Assembly: GCF_963457605.1 (NCBI RefSeq)
Contig: NZ_OY735139.1
Location: 3,874,001 to 3,938,000 of the forward strand
Length of the DNA stretch: 64,000 bases
Reading direction: 5' to 3'
From: an uncultured Gellertiella sp.
Lineage (GTDB): Bacteria > Pseudomonadota > Alphaproteobacteria > Rhizobiales > Rhizobiaceae
In this document: piece by piece, positions 35,606 through 46,617 of the stretch
Layout: the number at the start of each line of letters is the position of its first letter
Position numbering within the stretch: position 1 is the stretch's first letter
Notes under the pieces: generated by a model
Told to the model about the DNA's origin: nothing
Seen by the model: the letters and a program-made list of their open reading frames with translations, nothing else
Database searches by the model: none
Program-made: the position numbers and the translations under genes

Positions 35606-35773
35606 TAGTGGTTTGATTCCGACATTTGCTACCGTCCGCCTTACCCTCGAGAGCAAATGTCGGAATCATGAAAACCAATAGTAACACTATGATTTTAGTG
35701 GAATTTACGAATTTGACATTCGATCCTCGAGATCGCGGCGAATGGACATCGAATGTCAAATTCATTCCACTAG
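35606..35773. repeat. 168-bp double-hairpin repeat, copy 1
   Basis: Starts TAGTGGTTTGATTCCGACAT and ends ATTCCACTA. Left hairpin: a perfect 16-bp stem GATTCCGACATTTGCT / AGCAAATGTCGGAATC. Right hairpin: TAGTGGAAT..GAATTTGACATTCGAT / ATCGAATGTCAAATTC..ATTCCACTA. Both loops contain CTCGAG. A second copy of the same length lies at 43851-44018. The rest of the 35587-35927 gap is AT-rich and probably holds the promoter of the chemoreceptor gene. Confidence 0.93.
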
Positions 35774-35927
35774 GCGGATCTTTCTGATGGCAACAGCACA
35801 CAACCGCAGGCTTATGGACTATTTGTTCAATAATTTGAGACGGAAATATAATAATATTTAATACACAATAAAGCCGTCCGGCGAATTGCGGGGCTCCTGA
35901 ACCCCTCGAAAAATCCGGAATTTCCTC

Positions 35928-37751
35928 ATGTTGACTGCATCGATCAAAACCGTCGTCGCCGGTGCGATGGCGCTTGTCAGCTGTGTCATCCTGCTTCAGA
36001 TGGGCATTGCCTACGCCAATCTGGATGCGGTCTGTCAGAATGTTGACACCATGCATGGCGATCTCCTTCCGGGCATGGGCGCGGCCAATGCGATGAATGC
36101 ATCGCTGGCGCAGTTGCGCGCGGCGGAAGCCGAATATATCGCGGCACCGGATGCAGGCCGCAGGACTGCCGCCGCAACCTCGGCAAAGGCCGCAGGCGAT
36201 GTCTGGGCGGAAAATTACAGCCTCTATCTCGGCATGATCGATCCCGCCCATCAGCAGGAGCACGACGCCTTCGTCGCCATCGGTGATGGTTTCAACGGCT
36301 ACCGTACCAGCGAGAGCGCCGCCTTCGCCCTGGCGGACAAGGGAGATGTGACCGGGGCCTTTGCGCTGTTTTCCGGCACGATGTCGGATGCCTACGAGAC
36401 GACGAAAACCCGGGTCGCCGAGATGGTGGCCACCAATGCGGAGGAGGCGGACAATGTCTACGCCGACAACCGGACGACGTTCGGGCGCGCGCTCACCCAC
36501 ACTTTCGGCCTTGGTGCCCTGGCGGTGCTGCTTCTCGCTGCAACCGCCTGTACAATCACCTGGCGCTTGACCCGACCGATGTCGGTGCTGATTTCAGCGA
36601 TGAATGCACTGGCCCATGGAGCCACCGGCACGGTGATCGCCTATCTCGCCCGGGCGGATGAAATCGGCGACATGGCGCGGGCGCTGAACATCTTCAAGGA
36701 CAATGTCGCAGACCGCCTGCGCATCAGTGCCGACGCCGAACGGCAGCGGACGGCCGGTGAAGCCGCCCGGCACCGCAATGAAGAGGAGCGCGTCGCTGCC
36801 GAAGAGACCGATCAGGCCGTCAGGGCGCTGGGCGATGCCCTGTCGCGGCTGGCGCGCGGCGAACTCGATTACACCATAGACAGGCCCTTTGCCCCGGCTC
36901 TCGATGCGCTCCGCCACGATTTCAACGGCTCGGCGGCCGGGCTCGGCGAAACCTTGCAGCTGATTGGTGCGAGTTCGATGACCATCCAGGGCAACAGCCG
37001 CCAGATGTCGGTTGCCGCCGATGACCTGTCGAAGCGGACCGAGCGGCAGGCGGCCTTGCTGGAAGAAACCGTAACTGCCGCCGACCAGATCACCGTGACC
37101 GTCAAGGCCGCATCGACCCTGGCCACGGATACCAGCCGCATCGTCGGTCAGGCCAAGCGCAGCGCCGATGATTCTGCCGCAGTGGTCAACAGCGCCATCC
37201 AGGCCATGGACCGTATCCGGGTCTCTTCGGAAAAGATCTCGCAGATCATCGGGGTGATCGATGGCATCGCCTTCCAGACCAATCTCTTGGCGTTGAATGC
37301 CGGTGTCGAGGTGGCGCGGGCGGGGGGAAGCGGCAAGGGTTTTGCGGTGGTGGCGCAGGAAGTGCGCGAACTTGCGCAACGCTCCGCCCAGGCCGCCAGG
37401 GAGATTGGCGGGCTGATCGGCCAATCCGCCCTGGAAGTGTCGACCGGTGCGGCCTGCGTGCAGAAGACCGGCGATGTCCTGCTCGGCATTTCCGATCAGA
37501 TCGTCGGCATTGCCGACCATGTCGAGCGGATCGCCCGCTCCACCCAGCAACAGGCGGGCTCGTTGCAGGAGGTCAATGCTTCCGTCACCCAGATGGACCA
37601 GATGACCCAGCGCAATGCCGGCATGGCGGAGGAAACCAGTGCGGCCACCCGCGCCCTGTCCGATGAGGCCGACCGGCTGATGGAGCTGGTGTCGCGCTTC
37701 CGCCTGGAGGGGCCGGCAGGTCACAGGACAGCGGCGCGGCGCGCGGCCTGA
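35928..37751 (+). CDS. Methyl-accepting chemotaxis protein
   Basis: Transmembrane chemoreceptor signalling to CheA/CheW. 607 residues: TM1 about 7-27, a helical periplasmic domain of about 160 residues (4-helix-bundle type), TM2 about 190-211, HAMP 212-265, and a cytoplasmic signalling domain. The tip [19 protein letters not shown] and [20 protein letters not shown] are near residues 442-490; the tip reads [11 protein letters not shown] where many receptors have AVEAARAGEQG. There is no C-terminal NWETF pentapeptide. Ligand unknown. Confidence 0.95.
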   Translation: MLTASIKTVVAGAMALVSCVILLQMGIAYANLDAVCQNVDTMHGDLLPGMGAANAMNASLAQLRAAEAEYIAAPDAGRRTAAATSAKAAGDVWAENYSLYLGMIDPAHQQEHDAFVAIGDGFNGYRTSESAAFALADKGDVTGAFALFSGTMSDAYETTKTRVAEMVATNAEEADNVYADNRTTFGRALTHTFGLGALAVLLLAATACTITWRLTRPMSVLISAMNALAHGATGTVIAYLARADEIGDMARALNIFKDNVADRLRISADAERQRTAGEAARHRNEEERVAAEETDQAVRALGDALSRLARGELDYTIDRPFAPALDALRHDFNGSAAGLGETLQLIGASSMTIQGNSRQMSVAADDLSKRTERQAALLEETVTAADQITVTVKAASTLATDTSRIVGQAKRSADDSAAVVNSAIQAMDRIRVSSEKISQIIGVIDGIAFQTNLLALNAGVEVARAGGSGKGFAVVAQEVRELAQRSAQAAREIGGLIGQSALEVSTGAACVQKTGDVLLGISDQIVGIADHVERIARSTQQQAGSLQEVNASVTQMDQMTQRNAGMAEETSAATRALSDEADRLMELVSRFRLEGPAGHRTAARRAA

Positions 37752-37792
37752 TTCTGTCGCCCAATCCGCCAGATCCGCCCCCCGCAAAGGCT

Positions 37793-37817
37793 TCGACGCC
37801 GCCGGCGTCGACGCGTT
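37793..37817 (+). terminator. Candidate terminator after the chemoreceptor gene
   Basis: TCGACGCC / GGCGTCGA with a 3-nt loop, followed by CGCGTTTT. The T run is short. Confidence 0.45.
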
Positions 37818-37942
37818 TTGCTTGCAAGGGTCTGGCACCCGCTTTACATCCGCATCTGGACACGATGGCCGCCGGGTTGGCCGCCGGTGCCACAGGCAAC
37901 TGGAGAGCAGGCAGAGTGGAAAGACGCGGCAAGGCAACAACA

Positions 37943-39061
37943 ATGCGGAGTTCGGGGTTAAAGCACACCCGCCTTTTGACGCTGCTGCTGGCAGGCGTGT
38001 TCGCCTTCGCAGCCGCACCCGCAGCGCGTTCCGCTGACCCCGCGGCCGGTGTCACCTTCCTGTTTGCCTCCGACATGCATGCTTGCCTGATCAATGGCGG
38101 CATGCTGGCACCGAAATGCCAGGAGGAGGGCAAGACCGACCAGAATCTGCTGCGCAATGTCGCGGCGATGAATTCCGTCGAAACGCTGGCCTGGCCGAGT
38201 GCGATCAACGGCCAGCCGACCGGACTGGCGAATGCCGGAAAGCCGATCGGCAAGCCGATGGCACTGGTGGTCGGCGGCGATATCACCGATGATGGCGGTG
38301 GCCAGCTGAAGGTGCCGGGCGAGGGGCGGCAATTGCAGCAGTTCGCCAGCCGCTACAGCGAAGGCATGAGCCCCGATCACGTCCACTTTCCCGTCTATGT
38401 CGGCCTTGGCAACCATGACCTTGATCAGGATGGCACCAAACCCAACCGCAACTGGTATCGCCGCGAGATGCGCGATTATGTCGAGCTCAACCACCGCTCG
38501 ACCGTATTCTATAAGGCCCCCCTGCCAGCGGAAAACTACGATGTCACCTCCGACTGCTATTCCTTTGACATGGGACCGGTCCATCTGGTGCAGATGCAGC
38601 GCTATGGCGGCGACAGCCTGCACGGATCGGTGAGCTGCCTCGACTGGCTGAAGGACGACCTCGCCAATTATGCCGCAAATGGCAAGCCCGTCGTGCTGTT
38701 CCAGCACTATGGCTGGGATGACTTCTCCATCGAACGCTGGGACAAGACCCGGCATGTTTTCGATGACGTGGGAACCGGCAAGCCGCACTGGTGGTCAGAC
38801 CAGGACCGCGCGCAGCTGATTGCGGCGATCAGGCCCTATAATGTCGTCGGCCTCTTCCACGGCCACCAGCACGCCACCCCGATGATCTACAACCGCGAAG
38901 GCATCGACATCATCAAACCCGTCGCCGCCTTCATGGGCGGCTTCGCCGTCGTCAACATCACCGGCACCAGCATGGACGTGGTCCTGGCCGAGGCCAATCC
39001 GGATGGAACCGGGGTGGAATTTACCAATGCGTTCAGCAAGCGGATTTTGGCGGGGAAGTAG
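37943..39061 (+). CDS. Exported metallophosphoesterase
   Basis: Calcineurin-like phosphoesterase, probably periplasmic. 372 residues: signal peptide MRSSGLKHTRLLTLLLAGVF.. to about residue 31, then metal-binding motifs SDMH (D-x-H), VVGGDITDDGG, GLGNHDLD, VLFQHYGWDD and GHQHATP in the order of the family. ATG at 37943 was chosen because it begins the signal peptide; an upstream in-frame ATG at 37865 adds a non-signal extension. Substrate cannot be told. Confidence 0.88.
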   Translation: MRSSGLKHTRLLTLLLAGVFAFAAAPAARSADPAAGVTFLFASDMHACLINGGMLAPKCQEEGKTDQNLLRNVAAMNSVETLAWPSAINGQPTGLANAGKPIGKPMALVVGGDITDDGGGQLKVPGEGRQLQQFASRYSEGMSPDHVHFPVYVGLGNHDLDQDGTKPNRNWYRREMRDYVELNHRSTVFYKAPLPAENYDVTSDCYSFDMGPVHLVQMQRYGGDSLHGSVSCLDWLKDDLANYAANGKPVVLFQHYGWDDFSIERWDKTRHVFDDVGTGKPHWWSDQDRAQLIAAIRPYNVVGLFHGHQHATPMIYNREGIDIIKPVAAFMGGFAVVNITGTSMDVVLAEANPDGTGVEFTNAFSKRILAGK

Positions 39062-39146
39062 GGGGCGGGGCAGGACGTGGCATTGGTGCGTGACTGGCGG
39101 TCTCTCCACGCGGCGAGAAGGCTAGCCTGCCGATTGAAGCAGCCTT

Positions 39147-39168
39147 CCGGACGCCCGCAGGCGTCCGG
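39147..39168. terminator. Hairpin between convergent metallophosphatase and nrdJ genes
   Basis: Perfect CCGGACGCC / GGCGTCCGG stem with a CGCA loop; the plus-strand tail TATTGTCATTTT is T-rich but broken. Confidence 0.5.
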
Positions 39169-39260
39169 TATTGTCATTTTAACGTTTGGCCATTTTCAGC
39201 GTCCCGTTTGTCCAAGACTCACGCTTGTTTCTCATGCAAACAGCCCAACGTAACGCCCCC

Positions 39261-42200
39261 TCAACTGCACCCGCTCGTGCTGCCGCATGTGTCGCACTTC
39301 TCGCAGGTGCCGTTGCGGACCATGGTGAAGTTCTGGCATTCCGAGCACATGTTGCCGGTATAGCCCTGCATGATCGAGCGGGCGCGGCGTTCGGATTCGA
39401 GTTTCTTGGCGGAGGCGGCTTCGGCGGCGGCCTTGTCGGAGAAGAGGGCGGTGGCGTCGGAGCTTGCCGCTTCGATCAGCCCTTCGTCAGCGATCTCTTC
39501 GGCCAGTTCGGCGGCGCGCTCTTCATAGTCGCGCTTGAAGGAGACGACTTCGGAGGCGGAAATGGCGACCGTCGTTTCCAGCTTGCGGGCGGCGGAGCCT
39601 GCAAAGGCGGTGACATTGCCAAGCGCTGAAGCCTTGGCCGGTGCAGCGGTTGCGGCCCCCTTCGGCTCGGCAAGCGGCATGGTGTTGCCGGAGACCAGCG
39701 TCGGCTTGTGGCCACGGGTCCAGCCCGTCGAAAGCAGGTTGGTCTTGCCTTCCTGGATGCCCTTGCCCAGCGCGGTATTGCTGAAGTCCGACGTGTCGAC
39801 ATGGGCGAGATCGTGGCGTCCGAGATAGGAGACGGCGAGTTCGCGGAAGACGTAGTCGAGAATGGAGGTGGCATTCTTGATGGCGTCATTGCCCTGCACC
39901 ATGCCGGCCGGCTCGAACTTGGTGAAGGTGAAGGCCTCCACATATTCTTCCAGCGGCACGCCATATTGCAGGCCGAGCGAGATGGCGATGGCGAAGTTGT
40001 TCATCATCGCCCGGAAGGCGGCGCCTTCCTTGTGCATGTCGATGAAGATCTCGCCGAGACGGCCATCGCCGAATTCGCCGGTGCGCAGATAGACCTTGTG
40101 GCCACCGACGATCGCCTTCTGGGTATAGCCCTGGCGGCGGTTCGGCAGCTTGTCGCGGCCATGCACGACCTTTTCGATGACCCGCTCGACGATCTTTTCG
40201 GTGATGGTGACGGCCTGGGCCGCCACCGGCTGGGCCAGGAATTCCTCCATCTGGTCCTCGCCATCCTCGTCCTCGATCAGCGAGGCATTGAGCGGCTGGG
40301 AAAGCTTGGAGCCATCGCGATAGAGCGCATTGGCCTTCAGCCCCAGCTTCCAGGACAGGAGATAGGCGTTCTTGCAGTCGTCGACGGTCGCGTCATTGGC
40401 CATGTTGATGGTCTTGGAGATCGCGCCCGAGATGAAGGGCTGGGCTGCTGCCATCATCCGGATATGGCTGTCCACCGACAGATAGCGCCTGCCGATCTTG
40501 CCGCAGGGATTGGCGCAGTCGAAGACCGGCAGATGCTCGCTCTTCAGGAACGGCGCGCCTTCCAGCGTCATCGCCCCGCAGACATGGATATTGGCAGCCT
40601 CGATCTCCTTGCGGGAGAAGCCGAGATGGTCGAGCAGGTTGAAGTCGACGGCATTCATCTGCTCGTCGCCGACCTTCAGCGCCGATTTCAGGAAGTCGGC
40701 ACCCAGCGTCCACTGGTTGAAGACGAACTTGATGTCGAAGGCGCTCTTCAGCGCGGCATTGACCGCATCGATCTTCTCGTCGGTAAAGCCCCTGGCGCGC
40801 AGGCTGGAGGGGTTGATGCCCGGGGCCTGGTTGAGATTGCCATGGCCGACCGCATAGGCCTCGATCTCGGCCAGCTGCGATTCGGAGTAGCCAAGCGCCC
40901 GCAGCGCTTCCGGCACGGCGCGGTTGATGATCTTGAAATAGCCGCCACCGGCGAGCTTCTTGAATTTCACCAGCGCGAAATCCGGTTCGATGCCGGTGGT
41001 GTCGCAGTCCATAACCAGGCCAATCGTGCCGGTGGGCGCGATGACGGTGGTCTGGGCGTTGCGATAGCCATGCTTTTCGCCAAGCTCCAGCGCCCGGTCC
41101 CAGGCGGCCATGGCATGGGCGACCAGCGTGATGTCGGAGCAATCGCCATGGACCAGCGGCACGGGATTGACGGCAACCGCCTCATAGCCGGCACTTTCGC
41201 CATAGGCCGCGCGGCGATGGTTGCGCATGACGCGCAGCATGTTGTCGCGGTTGGGTGCGAAGTTCGGGAATGTGCCGAGCTTGGCAGCCATTTCCGCCGA
41301 GGTGGCATAGGATATACCGGTCATGATGGCGGTCAGCGCGCCGGCAATGGCGCGGCCTTCGTCGCTGTCATAGGGAGTGCCGGAAGACATCAGCAGGCCG
41401 CCGATATTGGCATAGCCAAGCCCGAGTGTGCGGTATTCATAGGAGCGCTCGGCAATCTGGCGCGAGGGGAACTGCGCCATCATCACCGAGATTTCGAGCA
41501 CCACCGTCCACAGGCGGCAGGCATGTTCGTAATCTTCGATCTGGATGCGCTTGGTGCCGGCATCCTTGAACTGCAGCAGGTTCAGCGAGGCGAGGTTGCA
41601 GGCGGTGTCGTCGAGGAACATGTATTCCGAGCAGGGGTTAGAGGCCCGGATCGGTCCCGCTGCCGGGCAGGTGTGCCAGTCGTTCATCGTCGTGTTGAAA
41701 TGCAGGCCCGGATCGGCCGAGGCCCAGGCGGCATAGGAAATCTGTTCCCAGAGATCACGCGCCTTCAGGGTCTTCATCACCTTGCCGTCCTTGCGGGCGG
41801 TGAGGTTCCACGTGCCGTCTGCCTCGACGGCGCGCAAGAAGTCGTCCTTGATCGAGACGGAATTGTTGGAGTTCTGGCCGGAGACGGTCAGATAGGCCTC
41901 GGAATCCCAGTCCGTGTCATAGGTCTTGAATTCCATGCTCGTATAGCCCTGGCGGGCGAACTGGATAACGCGCTGGACGTAGTTTTCCGGCACCTGGTCC
42001 TTCTTGGCCGCGCGGATTTCGCGCTTCAGCGCCGGGTTGCGGCTCGGCTCGAAGCAATCGTCATTGTCGGCCTCGCAATTGACGCAGGCCTTCATGATCG
42101 CCTTCAGGTGCCGGGCCACGATCTTCGAACCGGTGACGAGGGCGGCAACCTTCTGCTCTTCCTTGACCTTCCAGTTGATGTAATCCTCGATATCGGGATG

Positions 42201-43058
42201 GTCGATATCGACAACCACCATCTTTGCCGCACGGCGGGTGGTGCCGCCGGACTTGATGGCACCCGCCGCGCGGTCGCCGATCTTCAGGAAGCTCATCAGG
42301 CCGGAGGAACGGCCGCCGCCGGACAGCTTTTCGCCTTCGCCGCGCAGATACGAGAAGTTGGAGCCGGTGCCGGAGCCATATTTGAACAGGCGCGCCTCGC
42401 GCACCCAGAGATCCATGATGCCGCCTTCGTTGACCAGATCGTCCTCGACCGCCTGGATGAAGCAGGCATGCGGCTGGGGATGCTCATAGGCGGATTTCGA
42501 TTTCACCAGCTTGCCGGTGAAGGGATCGACATAGAAATGGCCCTGACCGGGGCCATCGATGCCATAGGCCCAGTGCAGGCCGGTGTTGAACCATTGCGGG
42601 CTGTTGGGCGCGACGCGCTGGGTGGCGAGCATGTAGGCAAGCTCGTCGCGGAAGGCGAGGGCATCTTCCTCGGAGGCGAAGTAATTGCCCTTCCAGCCCC
42701 AGTAGGTCCAGGTGCCGGCCAGCCGGTCAAAGACCTGGCGCGCATCGATTTCGGAGCCGTACTGCTCGTCCTTCGGCAGTTCGGCGAGGGCTGCCTTGTC
42801 GGCTTCCGAACGCCACAGCCAGGAGGGAACGCTGTTTTCCTCGACCTTTTTCAGGCGGGCGGGGATTCCGGCCTTGCGGAAATATTTCTGCGCCAGAATG
42901 TCGGCGGCAACCTGCGAAAACTGCTCGGGAACGTCAATGTCGGCCAGACGAAATACAACGGAGCCATCGGGGTTCTTGATCTCGCTCGTCGCCTTGCGGA
43001 ACGGGATCTCCGCATAGGGGGACTGGCCAGACCTGGTGAAACGCCGTTCGATGCGCAT
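39261..43058 (-). CDS. nrdJ: Vitamin B12-dependent (class II) ribonucleotide reductase
   Basis: Makes deoxyribonucleotides with adenosylcobalamin. 1265 residues, the long NrdJ form: [36 protein letters not shown] (active-site cysteine region), [20 protein letters not shown], and the C-terminal redox tail [25 protein letters not shown] at 43058 has AAGGA 9 nt upstream; a TTG nine bases earlier touches that site and is rejected. Upstream lie two NrdR boxes, so it is probably repressed by NrdR when dNTPs are plentiful. No cobalamin riboswitch is evident. Confidence 0.97.
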   Translation of the reverse strand: MRIERRFTRSGQSPYAEIPFRKATSEIKNPDGSVVFRLADIDVPEQFSQVAADILAQKYFRKAGIPARLKKVEENSVPSWLWRSEADKAALAELPKDEQYGSEIDARQVFDRLAGTWTYWGWKGNYFASEEDALAFRDELAYMLATQRVAPNSPQWFNTGLHWAYGIDGPGQGHFYVDPFTGKLVKSKSAYEHPQPHACFIQAVEDDLVNEGGIMDLWVREARLFKYGSGTGSNFSYLRGEGEKLSGGGRSSGLMSFLKIGDRAAGAIKSGGTTRRAAKMVVVDIDHPDIEDYINWKVKEEQKVAALVTGSKIVARHLKAIMKACVNCEADNDDCFEPSRNPALKREIRAAKKDQVPENYVQRVIQFARQGYTSMEFKTYDTDWDSEAYLTVSGQNSNNSVSIKDDFLRAVEADGTWNLTARKDGKVMKTLKARDLWEQISYAAWASADPGLHFNTTMNDWHTCPAAGPIRASNPCSEYMFLDDTACNLASLNLLQFKDAGTKRIQIEDYEHACRLWTVVLEISVMMAQFPSRQIAERSYEYRTLGLGYANIGGLLMSSGTPYDSDEGRAIAGALTAIMTGISYATSAEMAAKLGTFPNFAPNRDNMLRVMRNHRRAAYGESAGYEAVAVNPVPLVHGDCSDITLVAHAMAAWDRALELGEKHGYRNAQTTVIAPTGTIGLVMDCDTTGIEPDFALVKFKKLAGGGYFKIINRAVPEALRALGYSESQLAEIEAYAVGHGNLNQAPGINPSSLRARGFTDEKIDAVNAALKSAFDIKFVFNQWTLGADFLKSALKVGDEQMNAVDFNLLDHLGFSRKEIEAANIHVCGAMTLEGAPFLKSEHLPVFDCANPCGKIGRRYLSVDSHIRMMAAAQPFISGAISKTINMANDATVDDCKNAYLLSWKLGLKANALYRDGSKLSQPLNASLIEDEDGEDQMEEFLAQPVAAQAVTITEKIVERVIEKVVHGRDKLPNRRQGYTQKAIVGGHKVYLRTGEFGDGRLGEIFIDMHKEGAAFRAMMNNFAIAISLGLQYGVPLEEYVEAFTFTKFEPAGMVQGNDAIKNATSILDYVFRELAVSYLGRHDLAHVDTSDFSNTALGKGIQEGKTNLLSTGWTRGHKPTLVSGNTMPLAEPKGAATAAPAKASALGNVTAFAGSAARKLETTVAISASEVVSFKRDYEERAAELAEEIADEGLIEAASSDATALFSDKAAAEAASAKKLESERRARSIMQGYTGNMCSECQNFTMVRNGTCEKCDTCGSTSGCS

Positions 43059-43182
43059 GTGCGTCAATCCTTGTTCGTGGCGCCTCCTCGCAAAGGCGCA
43101 AAATAGCTTCCGTCCCGGCCCGCGACATCCATGCGCGAGCCAGAGTGCTGTTCCCTGGAAATGGTTGGGTCTCTGTGATTGG

Positions 43183-43230
43183 ACCCTCTATATAGTGCTG
43201 ATCCTGGTGCGCAAACACTAAATATAGTGT
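43183..43230 (-). promoter_or_regulatory. Two NrdR boxes overlapping the nrdJ promoter
   Basis: ACCCTCTATATAGTGC (43183-43198) and ACACTAAATATAGTGT (43215-43230) match the NrdR palindrome (about ACACwATATATwGTGT). They are 32 bp apart, three helical turns, the known spacing. On the minus strand a TTGCGC (43209-43214) and TATAGA (43187-43192) pair with 16-nt spacer overlaps both boxes, so NrdR binding would block RNA polymerase. Confidence 0.88.
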
Positions 43231-43786
43231 TCACAGATTTTTTGCCAACTCCGTAAATTTACCCTGCCTGCCTGCGTCCGCCTGGGGGAGGGATAGCCAG
43301 AATTTGGCGCAGGGCTTCAACGGTCCCGTTTCCCCGAGGAAAACGGAATTCCACATCTGTCCCTGCTTGTCTGGTATTGAACCGGCCTCGTTACAACTGG
43401 TTCAGCCGCCGCCCGCAACTATCATCCATTAAGTTTGAAACGGCTGATTCCGTCAAGCACTGGTTCTTGGGGGAATGTTAACCACAATATCTTGTGCTTG
43501 CGGCCTGTGGAAAACGGGGAAACGGAAGTTTCCCCGGTAAATCAAAAACTTGCGGGCAGCCTTCGCGGCATTCTTCTGCCCGCAAGCCGATAAAACGACC
43601 CGAATGGACCGGATTTGCGACAAATGAATATGAAAAAAAGATGACGGGCCGAAGGCGGAATTTGGGCTTGACAGCCATTCCCTTCAGTCTCGGTGGGTGG
43701 ATGTCGATCAGATATACCCGGATTGGGTGATCAAATTCGAGCGCATATAAAGGAACCTGTGCCGAATCCGGACAGGGCAAGGGACC
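43231..43786. other. Gene-free stretch upstream of nrdJ
   Basis: About 550 bp with no convincing gene; short frames lack good start sites. It holds a sharp 9-bp hairpin CGGGGAAAC-GGAA-GTTTCCCCG at 43515-43536 and AT-rich segments. I searched by eye for a B12 box and found none. Confidence 0.4.
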
Positions 43787-43850
43787 TAGAGTTTGTCAGG
43801 GAAAAGTGGAATCCGGTTTTCCCGATCTGACAAACGAAAGCAAGGAGCGC
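43787..43850. repeat. Type A palindromic repeat
   Basis: Begins TAGAGTTTGTCAGGGAAAAG and carries CCCGATCTGACAAACGAAAG where other copies have CCCGAAAAGACAAAC. Directly joined at TAG to the 168-bp repeat. Confidence 0.88.
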
Positions 43851-44018
43851 TAGTGGTTTGATTCCGACATTTTCTACCGTCCGCTTTACCCTCGAGAGCA
43901 AATGTCGGAATCATGAAAACCACTAGTAACACTATGATTCTAGTGGAATTTACGAATTTGACATTCGATCCTCGAGATCGCGGCGAATGGGCATCGAATG
44001 TCAAATTCATTCCACTAG
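43851..44018. repeat. 168-bp double-hairpin repeat, copy 2
   Basis: Same length and order as the copy at 35606-35773 with a few substitutions; here the left hairpin has a mismatch (CATTTTCT against AGCAAATG). In this copy the outer arms are clearer: TAGTGGTTT..AAAACCACTA closes the left half and TAGTGGAATT..ATTCCACTA the right half, so it is two hairpin modules. Confidence 0.92.
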
Positions 44019-44054
44019 AGACTGTCTGGTTCAATGTGAACCAGACAGTCTCTA
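44016..44054. repeat. 39-bp perfect palindrome (type P module)
   Basis: Arms TAGAGACTGTCTGGTTCA and its exact complement around ATG: 18-bp perfect arms with a 3-nt centre. Shares TAG with the preceding element. The following 44055-44476 stretch contains no gene I can support, only the leader of the next gene. Confidence 0.9.
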
Positions 44055-44476
44055 GTGCGCTCATGATATGTTCTGCGCTCAGGAACAGAGGCTGAGGAGA
44101 TCCTTACCTGTCTGTCTTGCGCAACCCGAGGGATTTCGCCCGGGCGCAAGCCTTCTGCGATGCCGTTCTGTCGACTCTTTCCCTGATCACACTATGGGCC
44201 GACCTGGCGCGAGGCCCATGTTCGCGACCAATAGGGAAACATATTATCCATCATTTACAATTGGTAACATGGCTTTCCTCACGCAGCCTCGGAACCTGTT
44301 GATTCACTCTGTGATGATGGCCCGGTTGCGGTGTGCTGCGCGGAGAGATCCGGACAACACAGAGGCCATGCATCGGTCTGGCACATCCGGGCCGGACCCC
44401 CCATTGACAGGGGACGCTTTCGCGGTTCGAATCCCGAATAATTATTCAACCGTGCAACAAGAGGTTCCGCCGCTCC

Positions 44477-46531
44477 ATGCGTGATCCCCGCCACAACATT
44501 CTGTTCGAACCGCTGGTCATCGGCCCGAAGCTTGCCCGCAACCGGTTCTACCAGGTGCCCCACTGCAACGGCATGGGGCATCGCGAGCCCTCGGCGCTGG
44601 CGGGCATGCGTGGCATGAAGGCGGCGGGGGGCTGGGCGGTGGTCTGTACGGAAGAGGTGGAAATCCATCCTTCGAGCGAAGTCGCCCCCTCCATCGAAGG
44701 CCGGCTCTGGGAAGACCGGGATATCTTCGCCCATGAGCGGGTGGTGGAGGCGATCCATGCCGGGGGGGCGCTGGCCGGGATCGAGCTTGTCTATAACGGG
44801 CCGCGCACCAATCTCGCCTCGCGCCTGCCGCCGCTGGGTGTCAGCCATATGCCGGTCAATTCCGAATGGCTGGAGCCCACCCAGTCCCGCGCGGTCGACA
44901 GGCAGGACCTCAAGGCGATCCGCCGCTGGCACCGCAATGCTGCGCTTCGGGCCCGCAAGGCCGGATATGATCTCATTTATGTCTATGCCGGGCACGGGCT
45001 GACCCTGACCCAGCAATTCCTGTCGCGCGCCACCAATGACCGCACCGACGACTATGGGGGATCGCTGGAAAACCGCGTCCGCTTCCTGAAGGAACTGCTC
45101 GAAGATACCCGTGATGCCGTCGGCAGCGATTGCGCGGTGCCGCTGCGCATGGCGGTGGAGGAAACCGGGGTGACCGGCGGGCTTGAGCGGGCGGAAATCG
45201 AGGATATCGTCGGCATGCTCGCCGAATTGCCCGATCTCTGGGATTTCTGCATGGGCTCGTGGTCGCGCGATTCCAGCACCGCCCGTTATTCCGGCGAGGG
45301 GTTTCAGGAGCCCTTCGTGCGCGGACTGAAGGCGCTGACCACGAAGCCGGTGGTCGGCGTCGGGCGCTTTACCTCGCCGGATGCGATGGTGGAGCAGATC
45401 CGGTCGGGCGTGCTGGATTTCATCGGGGCCGCCCGGCCATCGATTGCCGATCCCTTCCTGCCGGCGAAGATTTCCGAAGGGCGCAGCGACGACATCAGGG
45501 AATGCATCGGCTGCAATATCTGCGTGGCAGGCGACATGCAGTCGGTGCCGCTGCGCTGCACGCAGAACCCGACCATGGGCGAGGAATGGCGGCGCGGCTG
45601 GCATCCCGAACGCATCGCGCCCAAAACCACCGACCAGCGGGTGCTGGTGATCGGGGCAGGCCCTGCGGGCCTTGAAGCCGCCCATCAGCTCGGCAAGCGC
45701 GGCTATGAGGTGGCGCTGGCGGATGCCCGCGAGGTGCCGGGTGGGCGTGTCGCCCGCGAATCGGCGCTTCCCGGCCTGCGCACCTGGCAGCGCGTCGCCG
45801 ATTACCGGCTGGGGCAGATCGAAAAACTGAACAATGTCGAGGTCTACAGGGCGAGCTTTATGACCTCGGAAGACGTGCTTGCCTTCGGTGCCGCCCATGT
45901 CGCCATCGCCACCGGTGCCCGCTACCGCCGCAACGGCCGTGGCCGCGCCCATCCCCGCGGCATTCCGGTGGCCGAGGGCGCAAGCGTGCTGACGCCCGAC
46001 GACATTTTCGATGGCCGCAGCCTGTCGGGACCGGTGGTGGTCTATGACGACGAGCACTATGCGGTCGGCAGCGCGATTGCCGAAAAGCTTGCCGGCGAGG
46101 GCTGCCGGGTGACCCTTGTCACGCCCGCATCGCTGGTTGCCTACTGGACCCAGAACACGCTGGAACAGGGCTTTACCGAGCGGCGGCTGGTGGAACGCGG
46201 GGTGAGGATCGTCACGCGGGGTGAGGCGCTGGACATTTCAGCGGGCAGATTTGCCTGGGCCGACGGTGTCACCGGCACCCGCCACGAGATCGGGGCCGAT
46301 CATGTCGTGGTGATCGCCAGCCGCGAACCGCAGCTCGACCTTTTCACCGCGTTGACGGCGCGGGGAGATGCCTGGACCGATGCGGGGGTAAAGACGGTGA
46401 CAGCCATTGGCGATGCGCTGAGCCCCGCCATGATCGTCCACGCCGTCTATGCCGGTCACCGCTATGCGCGTGAACTGGAGGTGGACATCGACCCGGACGC
46501 GGTGCCGTTCAAACGCGACTTGCCGCGCTGA
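44477..46531 (+). CDS. FMN/Fe-S/FAD oxidoreductase of the trimethylamine dehydrogenase family
   Basis: 684 residues: an old-yellow-enzyme TIM barrel (1-about 340), a 4Fe-4S site CIGCNICVAGD with a later RCTQNPTMGEE (about 340-365), and an FAD/NAD-type domain starting VLVIGAGPAGLEAAHQLGKRG near 390. This architecture is that of TMADH/DMADH, histamine dehydrogenase and the DgcA and N-methylproline demethylases of rhizobia and pseudomonads, so an N-methyl amine or amino acid is the likely substrate. No partner genes are adjacent. The exact substrate is not readable. Confidence 0.88.
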   Translation: MRDPRHNILFEPLVIGPKLARNRFYQVPHCNGMGHREPSALAGMRGMKAAGGWAVVCTEEVEIHPSSEVAPSIEGRLWEDRDIFAHERVVEAIHAGGALAGIELVYNGPRTNLASRLPPLGVSHMPVNSEWLEPTQSRAVDRQDLKAIRRWHRNAALRARKAGYDLIYVYAGHGLTLTQQFLSRATNDRTDDYGGSLENRVRFLKELLEDTRDAVGSDCAVPLRMAVEETGVTGGLERAEIEDIVGMLAELPDLWDFCMGSWSRDSSTARYSGEGFQEPFVRGLKALTTKPVVGVGRFTSPDAMVEQIRSGVLDFIGAARPSIADPFLPAKISEGRSDDIRECIGCNICVAGDMQSVPLRCTQNPTMGEEWRRGWHPERIAPKTTDQRVLVIGAGPAGLEAAHQLGKRGYEVALADAREVPGGRVARESALPGLRTWQRVADYRLGQIEKLNNVEVYRASFMTSEDVLAFGAAHVAIATGARYRRNGRGRAHPRGIPVAEGASVLTPDDIFDGRSLSGPVVVYDDEHYAVGSAIAEKLAGEGCRVTLVTPASLVAYWTQNTLEQGFTERRLVERGVRIVTRGEALDISAGRFAWADGVTGTRHEIGADHVVVIASREPQLDLFTALTARGDAWTDAGVKTVTAIGDALSPAMIVHAVYAGHRYARELEVDIDPDAVPFKRDLPR

Positions 46532-46617
46532 AACGGCAAAGGGCCGCGCTGAAACGAGGGAGGGCAGGGACCGTTGCCGGTTGCCTGCCCTCAAGATGCC
46601 TGCGGCTATCGAACGTG

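Noticed and set aside
39708-43106. Plus-strand open frame of 1132 codons opposite nrdJ
   Set aside because: Antisense image of the nrdJ codons; composition is typical of shadow frames and no start site or domain is visible.
43494-43730. 78-codon plus-strand frame upstream of nrdJ
   Set aside because: No ribosome binding site, no recognisable composition, and it spans a strong hairpin; treated as non-coding.
43231-43786. Cobalamin riboswitch before nrdJ
   Set aside because: No B12-box-like segment or matching helices could be recognised; the NrdR boxes explain regulation better.
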